Assembly: GCA_013177945.1 (NCBI GenBank)
Contig: JABLXW010000020.1
Location: 62,001 to 126,000 of the forward strand
DNA length: 64,000 nt
Direction of reading: 5' to 3'
From: Bacillota bacterium
Lineage (GTDB): Bacteria; Bacillota; DSM-12270; Thermacetogeniales; Thermacetogeniaceae
Shown: one piece after another, positions 9,695 to 19,571 of the stretch
Layout of the letters: each line of letters starts with the position of its first letter
Numbering within the stretch: the stretch's first letter is position 1
The notes under the pieces: generated by a model
Database searches by the model: none
The model's input: only the letters and a program-made list of their open reading frames with translations
Told to the model about the DNA's origin: nothing
Translations under genes and position numbers: made by a program

Positions 9695-11254
9695 CTATTC
9701 CCCATCCTGATTTGTTGCGGCGGAAAAGAAAGCTGCATCTTCCCCCACTTCGCAAATCACCTTGTTTACGGCGTTCAAATAAGCTTTTACACTTGCTTCG
9801 ATGATGTCGGTGCTCAAACCCCGCCCAATGAAGGTCTTCCCTCCGTACTCCACCCGGACCACAACCTCGCCCAGAGCATCTTTGCCTCCTGTAATTGCGC
9901 TCAGGGAGTAATCGGCCAGAGAGAGGTTGTTGATTCCGGTTATTTTATCAACAGCCTTAAAGGCCGCGTCCACCGGCCCGTCCCCGCAGGCCGCCTCCTC
10001 CCTGACGATCCCGTTCCGCTTCAAGCCCACCGTCGCCGTGGGAACAACCGTCGTGCCGCTCGAGACATGGAGGTAGGCAAGCTGGTACAGCTCCGGAGCA
10101 ACCTTAATCTCATTTTTCACAATTGCTTCCAGATCCCGGTCGGTAATATCCTTTTTGCGGTCCGCCAGGTTTTTAAAACGCTGGAAGGCTTTTTCCAGTT
10201 CCTCGTCAGAAAGGATATATCCCAGTTCTGCCAGGCGCTCCCTGAGGGCGTGGCGCCCCGAGAGCTTCCCCAAAACGATGTTGGCCTTGGGAAACCCGAC
10301 CAATTCGGGATTCATAATTTCATAAGTTGCGCGCGCCTGCAAAACACCATCCTGGTGGATTCCCGAGGCGTGGAGGAAAGCATTTTTCCCCACAACTGCC
10401 TTGTTGGGCTGGACGGGCATCCCGGTCAGGGTGCTGACCAGTCTGCTCGTCCGGTAAATTTCGTCGTACCTGATGTTCGTCTCCTTCTGGTAGTAGGCGC
10501 GCCTGGTATAAAGCGCCATCACGATCTCTTCCAGGGCAGCATTCCCGGCCCGCTCCCCCAGGCCGTTGACCGCGCATTCCACCTGCTGGGCTCCGTTCCG
10601 GATCGCAGCCAGGGAATTTGCAACCGCCAGCCCCAGGTCGTTGTGGCAGTGGACGCTTAAAATCACCCGGTCGGTGCCGGGCACGCGCGCCCGGATCTGG
10701 GCAATAAAATCCCCAAATTCGTAGGGAGTGGCGTACCCTACGGTATCAGGGATGTTGACAACCGTTGCCCCGGCTTCGATTACGGCCTGGATTACCTCGC
10801 ACAAAAAACTGAGATCGCTGCGAAAAGCATCCTCGGCGGAAAACTCCACATCCTCGGTGTAGCCCTTGGCATGCTTCACCGCAGCCACCGCAAGGTTCAG
10901 GACTTCTTCCCTGCTCTTCTGCAGCTTGTACTGGAGATGGATGTCGGAGGTGGCGATGAAGGTGTGGATCCGGGGCCTCTCCGCCTCTTTCAGAGCCTCC
11001 CAGGCCCGGTCGATGTCGGTCCGGTTGGCGCGGGCAAGGCCTGCGATGACGGGGCCCTGCACCTCCCTGGCAACCGCCTGGACCGCCGCAAAGTCACCCG
11101 GTGAAGCAATGGGAAACCCTGCTTCAATCACGTCTACGTTTAGCTTTGCAAGCTGGCGGGCGATCTCCAGTTTTTCGTGCAGGTTCAGGCTCACCCCGGG
11201 AGACTGTTCGCCGTCCCGGAGCGTTGTATCAAAGATGTAAATCCGCTCTGACAA
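9695..11254 (-). CDS. leuA: 2-isopropylmalate synthase
   Basis: First committed leucine step: acetyl-CoA plus 2-oxoisovalerate gives 2-isopropylmalate. 519 residues: catalytic barrel with [14 protein letters not shown] and [15 protein letters not shown], the [15 protein letters not shown] stretch, then a C-terminal domain ending in a leucine-binding fold ([20 protein letters not shown]). It starts with TTG at 11252-11254, 10 nt after GGAGG. It differs from the CimA paralogue in the same operon by the 'GEQSPG' motif. Leucine feedback inhibition is likely but not visible in the sequence. Confidence 0.95.
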   Translation of the reverse strand: MSERIYIFDTTLRDGEQSPGVSLNLHEKLEIARQLAKLNVDVIEAGFPIASPGDFAAVQAVAREVQGPVIAGLARANRTDIDRAWEALKEAERPRIHTFIATSDIHLQYKLQKSREEVLNLAVAAVKHAKGYTEDVEFSAEDAFRSDLSFLCEVIQAVIEAGATVVNIPDTVGYATPYEFGDFIAQIRARVPGTDRVILSVHCHNDLGLAVANSLAAIRNGAQQVECAVNGLGERAGNAALEEIVMALYTRRAYYQKETNIRYDEIYRTSRLVSTLTGMPVQPNKAVVGKNAFLHASGIHQDGVLQARATYEIMNPELVGFPKANIVLGKLSGRHALRERLAELGYILSDEELEKAFQRFKNLADRKKDITDRDLEAIVKNEIKVAPELYQLAYLHVSSGTTVVPTATVGLKRNGIVREEAACGDGPVDAAFKAVDKITGINNLSLADYSLSAITGGKDALGEVVVRVEYGGKTFIGRGLSTDIIEASVKAYLNAVNKVICEVGEDAAFFSAATNQDGE

Positions 11255-11296
11255 AGCCGTTTAACCTCCCAAGAACATCCCTTTTTCGGGGCAAAA

Positions 11297-12982
11297 TCAT
11301 CTAACACTATCTGGAAGTTCGATTAATTCCCCGATTCCCTTCCCGGCCAGGACCATCGGGTAGACCAGTTCATCGGGATCGATGATGCAGTCTACGATCG
11401 TCAGCCTCCCGTTTGCCAGGACTTCGTCCAGGGTCGGATAGATGTCTTCGCTTCGCTCGAGGCGTATCCCCACCGCATCGTAGGCCCGCGCCAGCTGCAC
11501 GAAATCCGGGCAAAAAGTAAAGTTAACCTGGCTGTAGCGCCTGGCGCAGTAAAAATACTGGAGCTGTTTAACCATTCCCAGGGCGTGGTTGTTGAAGATA
11601 AAGATTTTCAGGGGGAGTTTTTCCTGCATGGCGGTGCCCAGCTCAAACATATTCATCTGAAAACTTCCGTCTCCGGTCAGGGAGAGAACCAGCTTTTCAG
11701 GGTTGCCAAGCTGGGCGCCCAGGGCCGCTGGGAGTCCGTAGCCCATCGTTCCCAGTCCGCCCGAGGAAAGGAAGGTGTAGGGCTTCCGGACTTTGAAAAA
11801 CTGCGCAGCCCACATCTGGTGCTGCCCCACATCCGTCGCGACGATGCAGTCCCCCTTCGTGATCTCGCCCAGGGCCCGGATGATCTGCTGGGGTTTCAGG
11901 CTTCCGTCCTCGCAAAAACGCAGCGGGTGCTCCTCCTTCCACCTGGCGATCTGCTTCAGCCAGGCCGGATTGTCCTTTTCCTGAACGAGGGGAAGCAAAG
12001 CGCGCAGGAAGCACCTGACATCACCGATTACGGGAAGGGCCGCCGGGATGTTTTTGCCGATTTCTGCAGGATCGATGTCAACGTGGATTATTTTCGCATG
12101 GGGAGCAAATTTCTTGACATTTCCCGTTACCCGGTCTGCAAAACGGGCGCCCAGGGCCAGCAAAACGTCGGCCGCGCTGACCGCGTAGTTGGCGTACGCG
12201 GTCCCGTGCATCCCCAGCATTCCCAGCGCAAGCTCGTGGTCCTCGGGAAAGGCCCCGATTCCCATTAAAGTGGTTGTAACGGGAACACGCATTTTTTCCG
12301 CCAGTGCAAGCAGTTCTTCAGGGGCGCGGGCACTCAGAACCCCACCCCCGGCCAGAATAACCGGGCGCTCCGCCCTGTTCAGCATTTCTGCAGCCTGATC
12401 TACAAGGTCGGGATCCGGCTCGTACCGGGGGTGGTAGCTGCGGAGTTCCGTCCTCTCCCTCTCGCGCCATTCGATCTGGGCCTCCGCAACGTTGCGGGGG
12501 AGGTCGATGACAACAGGCCCCGGCCTCCCTGTGCGTGCGATGTAGAAGGCTTCCCGGATGACGCGGGGCAGTTCCTGAGGGTGCTTGACAAGGTAATTAT
12601 GCTTTGTGATGGGAAGGGTAATCCCCTTTGTATCGACCTCCTGAAAGGCATCGGTCCCCACCATTCCGGTGCCCACCTGGCCGGTGATCACCACCACCGG
12701 AATCGAATCCATGTAGGCAGTCGCGATTCCGGTAACAAGGTTTGTGGCGCCGGGGCCCGAGGTTGCCATGCAGACTGCAGGCTTCCCCGTCGTCCTCGTG
12801 TAGCCGCTCGCCGCATGGACAGCAGCCTGCTCCTGACGGACGAGAACATGCCTGAAGTCGGTATGGTAGAGGGCGTCGTAGACCGGAAGGAGGGCGCCGC
12901 CGGGGTACCCGAAAATGAGCTCCACATTTTCCTCGCGAAAAACCCGCATCAGGGCTTCCGCGCCCGAAATCATCGTTTTCAC
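11297..12982 (-). CDS. ilvB: Acetolactate synthase large subunit (second copy in the operon)
   Basis: ThDP-dependent carboligase making acetolactate or acetohydroxybutyrate. 561 residues with the three AHAS domains: FGYPGGALLPVYDAL and the catalytic Glu region VRQEQAAVHAASGY, the FAD-binding centre, and a C-terminal ThDP/Mg site GDGSFQMNMFEL...NNHALGMV. It starts with GTG at 12980-12982, 7 nt after GGAGG. Unlike the copy at 14535 it has no small-subunit gene next to it; it lies between ilvC and leuA. It may share IlvN, work unregulated, or be a catabolic-like variant; the sequence looks biosynthetic. Confidence 0.9.
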   Translation of the reverse strand: MKTMISGAEALMRVFREENVELIFGYPGGALLPVYDALYHTDFRHVLVRQEQAAVHAASGYTRTTGKPAVCMATSGPGATNLVTGIATAYMDSIPVVVITGQVGTGMVGTDAFQEVDTKGITLPITKHNYLVKHPQELPRVIREAFYIARTGRPGPVVIDLPRNVAEAQIEWRERERTELRSYHPRYEPDPDLVDQAAEMLNRAERPVILAGGGVLSARAPEELLALAEKMRVPVTTTLMGIGAFPEDHELALGMLGMHGTAYANYAVSAADVLLALGARFADRVTGNVKKFAPHAKIIHVDIDPAEIGKNIPAALPVIGDVRCFLRALLPLVQEKDNPAWLKQIARWKEEHPLRFCEDGSLKPQQIIRALGEITKGDCIVATDVGQHQMWAAQFFKVRKPYTFLSSGGLGTMGYGLPAALGAQLGNPEKLVLSLTGDGSFQMNMFELGTAMQEKLPLKIFIFNNHALGMVKQLQYFYCARRYSQVNFTFCPDFVQLARAYDAVGIRLERSEDIYPTLDEVLANGRLTIVDCIIDPDELVYPMVLAGKGIGELIELPDSVR

Positions 12983-13033
12983 TTTACGGCCTCCTTTCTT
13001 GCTGCCAGATTCGGGCGAGGCCTCATCGCTTCC

Positions 13034-14023
13034 CTACTTCTTCAGCCAAGGCATCATTTCCCGGAGTTTCTTGCCCACGACTTCAATCAGGTGGTTTGCT
13101 TCCTTCTTTGCCAGCGCATTGAAGACGGGCCGCCCTGTCATGTTCTCCAGAATCCATTCCCGCGCAAAACTCCCGTTCTGGATTTCCTCGAGGATGCGCT
13201 TCATTTCGGCGCGCGTTTCCTGCGTAATGATCCGCTTCCCCCGCGTCAGATCGCCGTACTCGGCGGTATCGCTGATGGAATAGCGCATCCAGCTGATCCC
13301 GCCCTCGTACATCAAGTCCACGATCAGCTTCAGTTCGTTCAGGCACTCGAAATAGGCAATTTCCGGCTGGTACCCGGCCTCCACCAGCGTATCGAAACCG
13401 GCCCGGACGAGTTCGGTAACCCCGCCGCAGAGCACGGCCTGCTCACCAAAGAGATCGGTTTCCGTTTCCTCTTTAAAGGTGGTCTCGATAACCCCGGCCC
13501 GGGTCGAACCGATTCCCCTGGCATACGCCAGCGCGAGCTGCATTGCCTGCCCCGTATAATCCTGAGCTACCGCCACAAGGGCAGGAACCCCGGCCCCCTG
13601 CTCGTACATCCGCCGCAGGAGGTGTCCCGGGCTTTTTGGCGCCACCATAAACACATCAACCTCGGGGGGCGGAACGATCTGGCCGTAGTGGATGTTGAAA
13701 CCGTGTGAAAAGGCAATTGCGTTGCCCGGCTTCAAGTGAGGGGCAATGTCGGTCCGGAAAACGGCCGGCTGCTTATCATCGGGAATCAAAATCTGAACAA
13801 CGTCGGCCTGGGCGGCAGCCTCAGCCGCGGTCATTACCCGAAAGCCGGCCTCGGCTGCTTTTTTCCAGTTCCCGCTCCCCGGAGCCTCGGCCACAATCAC
13901 GTTTACCCCGCTGTCCCTCAGGTTGAGGGCCTGGGCATGGCCCTGGCTCCCGTAGCCGATCACGGCAACGGTTTTCCCCTCGAGAAACTTCAGATCTGCG
14001 TCCTGATCGTAATAAATTTTCAT
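13034..14023 (-). CDS. ilvC: Ketol-acid reductoisomerase (class I)
   Basis: Isomerises and reduces acetolactate or acetohydroxybutyrate to dihydroxy acids. About 330 residues, class I length. The Rossmann motif [17 protein letters not shown] is followed by [15 protein letters not shown], then the Mg-binding knotted domain with [13 protein letters not shown] and the [19 protein letters not shown] helix. The ATG at 14021-14023 (MKIYY) is 9 nt after GGAGG; an ATG nine bases upstream touches the ribosome site. The beta-2 loop carries Ala-Glu-Ala-Pro where NADPH enzymes usually have Gly-Leu-Arg, which may alter cofactor choice. Confidence 0.95.
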   Translation of the reverse strand: MKIYYDQDADLKFLEGKTVAVIGYGSQGHAQALNLRDSGVNVIVAEAPGSGNWKKAAEAGFRVMTAAEAAAQADVVQILIPDDKQPAVFRTDIAPHLKPGNAIAFSHGFNIHYGQIVPPPEVDVFMVAPKSPGHLLRRMYEQGAGVPALVAVAQDYTGQAMQLALAYARGIGSTRAGVIETTFKEETETDLFGEQAVLCGGVTELVRAGFDTLVEAGYQPEIAYFECLNELKLIVDLMYEGGISWMRYSISDTAEYGDLTRGKRIITQETRAEMKRILEEIQNGSFAREWILENMTGRPVFNALAKKEANHLIEVVGKKLREMMPWLKK

Positions 14024-14039
14024 GGTATACATCCTCCTC

Positions 14040-14531
14040 TCAGTCTTCTTCGTACTTCGGGCCCCGGACCATGGCAATTTTGCCCGTGCGTACCAGCTCC
14101 AGAATCCCAAAAGGTTTCAGGGATTTTTCGATTGCCCGGATCTTCCCTTCATCACCGGTGCACTCGATGATGAGAGTTCGCTGGCCGATGTCCACGATAC
14201 GCGCCCTGAAAATGTCCACAATCTGCATAATCTCCCCGCGCACTGGGGGTTCGGCGTTGACCTTGATTAAAACCAGTTCCCGGTCCACATACTCGACGTT
14301 TGTAATATCCTGTACTTCAATGACATCGATGAGTTTATCAAGCTGCTTTGTAACCTGCTCGATCACCCTGTCATCGCCGTCTACCACAATTGTCATGCGG
14401 GAAATGCTCGGTTCGTGGGTTTGACCTACGGCCAGGCTCTCGATGTTATAACCGCGCCGGCTGAACAACCCGGCCACCCGGGTTAAAACACCCGGCTGAT
14501 TCTCCACCAGAACCGCCAGTGTATGTCTCAT
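14040..14531 (-). CDS. ilvN: Acetolactate synthase small (regulatory) subunit
   Basis: ACT-domain regulatory subunit that activates AHAS and gives valine sensitivity. 163 residues, the normal long bacterial form. The N-terminal ACT domain ([21 protein letters not shown] and [12 protein letters not shown]) is followed by the conserved C-terminal half ([18 protein letters not shown], and a TGKIAMVRG tail). ATG at 14529-14531, 3 nt after the ilvB stop at 14535, so it belongs with that large subunit. Confidence 0.95.
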   Translation of the reverse strand: MRHTLAVLVENQPGVLTRVAGLFSRRGYNIESLAVGQTHEPSISRMTIVVDGDDRVIEQVTKQLDKLIDVIEVQDITNVEYVDRELVLIKVNAEPPVRGEIMQIVDIFRARIVDIGQRTLIIECTGDEGKIRAIEKSLKPFGILELVRTGKIAMVRGPKYEED

Positions 14532-14534
14532 CTC

Positions 14535-16211
14535 TTACCCCCCCAGCATTTTTGTTAGTGACTCCCCTGGCGGGACCATCGGAAAAACATTTTCCTCCCG
14601 GGCAATCACGAAATCGATCACAACCGGCTTCGGCGAGGCAATCGCCTGCTCCAGGGCAGGCCTTACCTCCTCGGCGCGGGTGACGCGGATTCCCTCGGCC
14701 CCGTACGCCTCCGCCAGCTTCACAAAATCGGGCGTATCGGCAAGATCCGTCTGGGAATACCTCCTGCCGTGGAACAGTTCCTGCCACTGCCGCACCATCC
14801 CCAAATAACGGTTGTTCAGAATCGCGATGTTGATGGGCAGCCGGAACTGAACCGCAGTCGCCAGTTCCTGCGACGTCATCTGGATGCTTCCGTCTCCCGC
14901 AATATCGAAAACAACGGCATCCGGCCGCCCTACCTGGGCGCCGATGGCAGCAGGCAAACCGAAGCCCATGGTCCCGAGCCCGCCTGAAGAGATGAAAGTA
15001 CGGGGATGAATTGCTTTGTAATACTGGGCGGCCCACATCTGGTTCTGCCCCACCTCGGTGGTAATGACCGCCTCTCCCTTCGTGACTTCCCAGATCTGCT
15101 CAATGACATACTGGGGCTTAAGTATGCCCTCCTCATTTGCATAAGTGAGGGGATGCTCCGCCTTCCACTGCGCGATCTGCTCCAGCCACTCCCTGGTCTG
15201 CGGAACTTCAACGCGGGGGATTAAATCCCTTAAAACCTCCTTGACATCGCCGACCAGGGGGTAGTGCACCCGGACGTTTTTTCCGATTTCGGCCGGATCG
15301 ATGTCAATGTGGATCACCTGGGCGTGGGGCGCAAAGGTATCCAGCCTGCCCGTCACCCGGTCGTCGAAGCGCGCCCCCACCGCGATGATGAGATCGCTGT
15401 AGGAAACGGCGTAATTCGCATATTTCGTGCCGTGCATCCCCAGCATCCCAAGGGAAAGGGGATGGGTTTCGGGGAACGCCCCCTTCCCAAGCAGAGTGGT
15501 GGTTACGGGAATCTGGGCCTTCTCTGCAAGCTCCAGGAGCTCCCTGGCGGCCCCTGAAGAAACCACGCCTCCGCCCGCGTAGATCACCGGCCTGCGGGAT
15601 TCCCCAATTGCTTTGGCGGCCTGGTAAATCTGAGTGGCGCTGTATTTTTCGGGCAGGCGGTAACCGCGGAAGGAAATCTGCGGCGGGTATTCAAACTCCG
15701 CCTGGGCCAGCGTCACATCTTTCGGGAGGTCGATGAGAACCGGGCCCGGCCTTCCTGTTGTGGCAATGTGAAAGGCAGACCGGATAGCAGGAGCCAGCTG
15801 GCGCACATCTTTTACCAGGTAGCTGTGCTTGACGATGGGCAAAGTAATTCCGGTGATATCCGCCTCCTGAAAAGAGTCGCGTCCGATCGCGGAAACGGCA
15901 ACCTGACCCGTCAGGGCAATAATCGGAATCGAATCCATATAGGCGTTCGCGATCCCCGTCACCAGATTGGTTGCCCCGGGGCCGGAAGTGGCGATGCAGA
16001 CACCGGGCTTTCCCGTCGCCCGGGCATAGCCGTCCGCGGCATGGGCAGCACCCTGTTCGTGGCGGACCAGAATATGCCTGATGGAGGAGTCATAAAGCTT
16101 ATCGTAGAGAGGAAGCACGGCACCGCCCGGGTACCCGAAAACCACTTCCACACCCTCGGCCTCAAGGGCTTTCACAATGATTTCGGCGCCGGTAAGCTTC
16201 AAGCCGGCCAC
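14535..16211 (-). CDS. ilvB: Acetolactate synthase large subunit (paired with ilvN)
   Basis: ThDP/FAD/Mg-dependent AHAS catalytic subunit. 559 residues from the GTG at 16209-16211 (AGGAGG 8 nt upstream); an earlier GTG and a later TTG are possible starts. Motifs: [16 protein letters not shown], the Glu in [14 protein letters not shown], and [12 protein letters not shown]...[11 protein letters not shown] for ThDP. It overlaps the end of ilvD by 13 nt and is followed 3 nt later by ilvN, the standard catalytic/regulatory pairing. It is clearly related to, but diverged from, the second copy at 11297. Confidence 0.94.
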   Translation of the reverse strand: MAGLKLTGAEIIVKALEAEGVEVVFGYPGGAVLPLYDKLYDSSIRHILVRHEQGAAHAADGYARATGKPGVCIATSGPGATNLVTGIANAYMDSIPIIALTGQVAVSAIGRDSFQEADITGITLPIVKHSYLVKDVRQLAPAIRSAFHIATTGRPGPVLIDLPKDVTLAQAEFEYPPQISFRGYRLPEKYSATQIYQAAKAIGESRRPVIYAGGGVVSSGAARELLELAEKAQIPVTTTLLGKGAFPETHPLSLGMLGMHGTKYANYAVSYSDLIIAVGARFDDRVTGRLDTFAPHAQVIHIDIDPAEIGKNVRVHYPLVGDVKEVLRDLIPRVEVPQTREWLEQIAQWKAEHPLTYANEEGILKPQYVIEQIWEVTKGEAVITTEVGQNQMWAAQYYKAIHPRTFISSGGLGTMGFGLPAAIGAQVGRPDAVVFDIAGDGSIQMTSQELATAVQFRLPINIAILNNRYLGMVRQWQELFHGRRYSQTDLADTPDFVKLAEAYGAEGIRVTRAEEVRPALEQAIASPKPVVIDFVIAREENVFPMVPPGESLTKMLGG

Positions 16212-17884
16212 CCCCCATGCCCTCCTGGGCACAGGACGGCGCCCTTGCTGGCCGAGGCAACCAGCGCCGCATAGCGGGAAAGATAGCCCGACTTCACCCT
16301 GGGTTCAGGCTCCCTCCAGTTTTTTCTGCGCCGCGCAAGCTCTTCTTCGGAGACCAGAAGCTCCAGCTTCCGGCCCGGGATATCAATCTTGATGAGATCC
16401 CCTTCTTCCACCAGGGCGATTGGCCCTCCCACGGCTGCCTCCGGAGAGATGTGACCGATGGAAGCGCCCCGGGTTGCCCCGGAAAAGCGCCCGTCGGTAA
16501 TGAGAGCGACCTCCCGGTCCAGCCCCATTCCCGCAACGGCAGCGGTCGGTGTCAGCATCTCGCGCATCCCGGGCCCTCCCCTTGGTCCTTCGTACCTGAT
16601 GACGATCACGTCCCCGCGCCGGATCCGACCCCCTAAGATTGCAGCAACGGCTTCCTCTTCGCCGTTGAACACCCGCGCCGGCCCCGTGTGCACAAGCATT
16701 TCCGGAGCAACGGCAGACTGCTTGACAACGGCCCCTTCAGGTGCCAGGTTCCCCTTCAAGATGGCCAAACCCCCGGTGGGGCTGTAGGGATCGGCAGCGC
16801 TTCTGATCACGTCCGGCCGCTTAATCTCCGCTCCCTCAAGATTCTCTGCCACAGTCCGCCCTGTAACCGTCAGGGCATCCCCAGAAATCAAACCATGCCC
16901 GAGAAGCTCCTTCATTACTGCAGGGATCCCTCCGGCCTCATCGAGGTCCTGGATGTGCTGGTTCCCGGCCGGGCTCAGCTTGCACAGATTCGGCACCTTC
17001 TGGCTGATCTCATCCACAAGATCCAGTTCAAGCTCCCACCCCGCTTCCCTCGCCAGGGCCGGGAGGTGGAGGACGGTATTTGTGGAACCCCCCAGCGCCA
17101 TATCAACGGCCAGGGCATTCCAAAGGGCGGCCTGAGTGAGAATGTCCCGGGGCCGGATCCCGTTTCTCAGCAGTTCCATCACCTGCCAGCCGGCCTGTTT
17201 CGCAAGCCTGAGCCGCGCTGCAGCGACGGCGGGAATTGTTCCGTTGCCCGGCAAAGCCATGCCCAGGGCCTCCGCCAGGCAGTTCATCGTGTTCGCCGTG
17301 AACATTCCGGCGCAGGAACCGCAGCCGGGACAGGCCTGGGCCTCCAGTTCGGAGAGTTCTTCTGCCGTGATCTTTCCGGCACTGAAAGCTCCCACCCCTT
17401 CAAAAACGGTGCTGAGACTCACTTCCCGGCCCTGGAACCTCCCGGCCAGCATGGGGCCTCCGCTGATCACAATTGCAGGAAGATTCAACCGGACCGCCGC
17501 CATCAGCATCCCCGGGACCACCTTATCGCAATTGGGAATGAGTACCAGGGCGTCCAGGGCGTGGGCAACCGCCATCACCTCGATGGAATCCGCAATCAGT
17601 TCCCGGCTCGCGAGGGAACAGCACATTCCTTCATGGTTCATGGCAAGGCCGTCGCAAACTGCAATTGCCGGAAACTCAAAAGGTGTTCCCCCGTTTGCCC
17701 GGATGCCTGCCTTCACGGCCGCAGCAATCTGATCCAGGTGAAGATGTCCGGGCACCAGTTCGTTTTGCGAGTTTACAACTCCCACAAAGGGACGCCCCAT
17801 CTCCCACTCCGTAAGGCCAAGTGCTTTCAACAAGGACCGGTGGGGGGCCTTTTCTACACCATGCTTAACCCTGCTGCTGATCAT
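16199..17884 (-). CDS. ilvD: Dihydroxyacid dehydratase
   Basis: Fe-S dehydratase giving 2-oxoisovalerate and 3-methyl-2-oxovalerate. 561 residues, a normal length. Visible elements: [13 protein letters not shown], the NCDK motif (Cys/Asp ligands), and the [20 protein letters not shown] cluster stretch; the C-terminal half has [19 protein letters not shown] and [16 protein letters not shown] at 17882-17884 behind GGAGGGG. It lies between ilvE and ilvB in the operon; its 3' end contains the ribosome site of ilvB. Confidence 0.95.
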   Translation of the reverse strand: MISSRVKHGVEKAPHRSLLKALGLTEWEMGRPFVGVVNSQNELVPGHLHLDQIAAAVKAGIRANGGTPFEFPAIAVCDGLAMNHEGMCCSLASRELIADSIEVMAVAHALDALVLIPNCDKVVPGMLMAAVRLNLPAIVISGGPMLAGRFQGREVSLSTVFEGVGAFSAGKITAEELSELEAQACPGCGSCAGMFTANTMNCLAEALGMALPGNGTIPAVAAARLRLAKQAGWQVMELLRNGIRPRDILTQAALWNALAVDMALGGSTNTVLHLPALAREAGWELELDLVDEISQKVPNLCKLSPAGNQHIQDLDEAGGIPAVMKELLGHGLISGDALTVTGRTVAENLEGAEIKRPDVIRSAADPYSPTGGLAILKGNLAPEGAVVKQSAVAPEMLVHTGPARVFNGEEEAVAAILGGRIRRGDVIVIRYEGPRGGPGMREMLTPTAAVAGMGLDREVALITDGRFSGATRGASIGHISPEAAVGGPIALVEEGDLIKIDIPGRKLELLVSEEELARRRKNWREPEPRVKSGYLSRYAALVASASKGAVLCPGGHGGWPA

Positions 17885-17931
17885 AGCTTACCCCTCCCCC
17901 AATTTTTCTCTGGTCCTGGTACCCTCCCCGT

Positions 17932-18819
17932 TCAACGAACACAGGGGTAGATTTCCGGACCATCCCACTCCGTTAACTTGCGAAACTCCCTGATCAAGGC
18001 CCTTGTAATCTCGCCCGGTTTCCCCTGCCCGATGACGCGGCCGTCTACCTTCACGACCGGAATCAACTCAGCTGCCGTTCCGGTTAAGAAACATTCATCT
18101 GCAACAAAAAGATCATGGCGGGTAAAAACTTTTTCGGCGGTCTTATACCCCATTTTCGCTGCCAGTTCGAGGACTGCGTTACGGGTAACTCCTTCTAAAA
18201 TTCCCAAAAAGGATGGTGGTGTGATTACTTCCCCCTTCTTGATGATGAAAATGTTGTCCCCCGTGCACTCGGTAACGTATCCTTCGTTGTTCAACATAAT
18301 TGCCTCGGGCACCCCTGCAAGGTTTGCTTCGATCTTGGCAAGCACGTTGTTCAGGTAATTCAAGGACTTGATCCTGGGGTTGACACCTTCGACAATGTTC
18401 CGGCGGGTGGGAACTGTTACCACCTCCAGGCCGTTTTCGTACATTTCCTCCGGGTAGAGCTGAATCTGGGCCGCGATGATAAAAACGGTAGGCTTCGGGC
18501 ACTTGCGGGGATCGAGCCCCAAATCCCCCCTTCCCCGGGTGACCACAAGCCTGATGTAGGCATCCCTGAGGTTGTTGCGGCGCAGGGTCTCCAGAACAGC
18601 TTCAAACATTTCTTCCTTCGGCATCCCGATTTCCAGGAGAATGGACTTGGCGGATTCATAGAGGCGGTCAATATGCTCCTGGAGGCGAAAAACCCTCCCG
18701 CTGTAGGCGCGGATCCCTTCGAAAACCCCGTCACCGTAAAGCAGTCCGTGGTCGAAAACGGAAATTTTTGCCTCTTCCTCGTCGACAAAGGCTCCATTTA
18801 AATAGATGACAAGCCCCAA
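17932..18819 (-). CDS. ilvE: Branched-chain amino acid aminotransferase
   Basis: PLP fold-type IV transaminase for the last step to Ile, Val and Leu. About 295 residues. The PLP lysine lies in NPRIKSLNYLNNVLAKIEA; other marks are FDHGLLYGDGVFEGIRAY near the start and EAIMLNNEGYVTECTGDNIF. I start it at TTG 18817-18819 (MGLVIYLNG), 7-10 nt after GGAGAGG; no in-frame ATG fits. It is the first gene of the operon, 108 nt after the T-box terminator, so control of all eleven genes enters here. Confidence 0.93.
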   Translation of the reverse strand: MGLVIYLNGAFVDEEEAKISVFDHGLLYGDGVFEGIRAYSGRVFRLQEHIDRLYESAKSILLEIGMPKEEMFEAVLETLRRNNLRDAYIRLVVTRGRGDLGLDPRKCPKPTVFIIAAQIQLYPEEMYENGLEVVTVPTRRNIVEGVNPRIKSLNYLNNVLAKIEANLAGVPEAIMLNNEGYVTECTGDNIFIIKKGEVITPPSFLGILEGVTRNAVLELAAKMGYKTAEKVFTRHDLFVADECFLTGTAAELIPVVKVDGRVIGQGKPGEITRALIREFRKLTEWDGPEIYPCVR

Positions 18820-18926
18820 CTGAGTTCCTCTCCTTCCCCCTCTTAACTTTCCAGGCAGCAAAACGACAACCGGGCCTCTTCCACCCCCTGCAGATTAAAA
18901 AATCCTGTATACATGAAAATAATTAC

Positions 18927-18972
18927 AAAAAACCCCTCCCGCCAAGACAGATCTCTGTCAGGGACGAGAGGG
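18927..18972 (-). terminator. T-box attenuator terminator
   Basis: On the minus strand a long stem (CCCTCTCG and ACAGA arms against TCTGT and CGGGAGGGG) is followed directly by six T. Its 5' arm can instead pair with the T-box sequence to form the antiterminator, the standard two-state switch. Confidence 0.88.
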
Positions 18973-19240
18973 ACCCCGCGGTACCACCCTGCTTGCTGTC
19001 CTCCCGGACAACCTCTCAGTGTGTCCACAAAATCTTAACGGACCTCAAGTCTGGACAAGTCCGGCACCACCTACTGGGCAAAAAAGCCGTTCGGATGGCA
19101 GCTCTCCGGGACGATACCACCACTGCGACAGGGACTGGTTCGCAGCTCCCCCAGCTCTCTGAACCCAAGCGCGCCAGTGGGGCGTGCTCCCGTCATGGCT
19201 TTTCTTCTATTGCACTTTTCTTCTATAAAATAAACAGGAT
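18927..19240 (-). ncRNA. T-box leader (probable isoleucine specifier) of the ilv-leu operon
   Basis: The conserved T-box AGGGTGGTACCGCGG is present at 18976-18990 (minus strand), followed by a terminator. Upstream, a Stem I can be drawn: CGGGA pairs with TCCCG and CCACTG with CAGTGG, leaving an internal loop whose 3' side reads TGGTATCG. The best specifier is ATC (19113-19115), because it is followed by a purine and then the lower helix, as in known T-boxes; that codes for isoleucine. The apical part contains AGAGAGCTGGGGGAGCTG, which fits the AG bulge and distal loop. Uncharged tRNA-Ile would stabilise the antiterminator and switch the operon on. Confidence 0.93.
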
Positions 19241-19273
19241 GAAGATGAACTCAAAGCAAAATATTTTCTAACC

Positions 19274-19302
19274 AGTATAGAAAAATACCGGGTTCATGTC
19301 AA
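19274..19302 (-). promoter_or_regulatory. Sigma-A promoter of the ilv-leu operon
   Basis: On the minus strand TTGACA (19297-19302) and TATACT (19274-19279) are separated by exactly 17 bp. Transcription would begin near 19267 and enter the T-box leader at once. Confidence 0.9.
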
Positions 19303-19338
19303 TAGCTTTTAGGTTTTTTTGTAAATAAAAAAATTCCT

Positions 19339-19542
19339 TCAAAAAGGAAGAGAATACAGTTCGGGATGCAACTGGCGCCTGGTCCTGTTCCGCCCCTCCC
19401 GTTTTGCCGCGTAAAGAGCCTGATCCGCACTGGTCAACAAGAGATCCACTACTTCCTCCACCTGTTTTTCTTCCTGGCGCCGGTTTAAATTCCAGAGCGA
19501 AGTAACGCCAATGCTGATTGTCAGGTGAAGACCCGGGAGAGA
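19339..19542 (-). pseudogene. GGDEF-domain remnant (C-terminal end only)
   Basis: An open stretch without a start codon encodes LTISIGVTSLWNLNRR, then LLLTSADQALYAAKREGRNR and a stop at 19339-19341. The 'ISIGV' strand and 'ADxALYxAKxxGRNR' helix are the C-terminal hallmarks of diguanylate cyclases. An in-frame stop lies just upstream at 19543-19545 and the catalytic GGDEF motif is absent, so this is a decayed 3' fragment of about 67 codons between the hemL terminator and the ilv promoter. Confidence 0.8.
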
Positions 19543-19543
19543 T

Positions 19544-19571
19544 TAAAAAACAACTATTATAGAGAGTTGTT
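19544..19571 (-). terminator. Rho-independent terminator of the hem/ahb operon
   Basis: On the minus strand AACAACT and AGTTGTT form a 7-bp stem around a 9-nt loop, followed by a run of T. The stem starts inside the last codons of hemL, so the terminator overlaps the stop codon. Confidence 0.8.

Noticed and set aside
12431-13708. 425-codon open frame on the plus strand opposite ilvB and ilvC
   Set aside because: It is antisense to well-conserved genes, has no family-like motif or ribosome site, and such frames are common opposite GC-rich coding sequence.
16688-17950. 420-codon plus-strand frame opposite ilvD
   Set aside because: Antisense shadow of ilvD; composition is Arg/Pro/His-rich and no start site is convincing.
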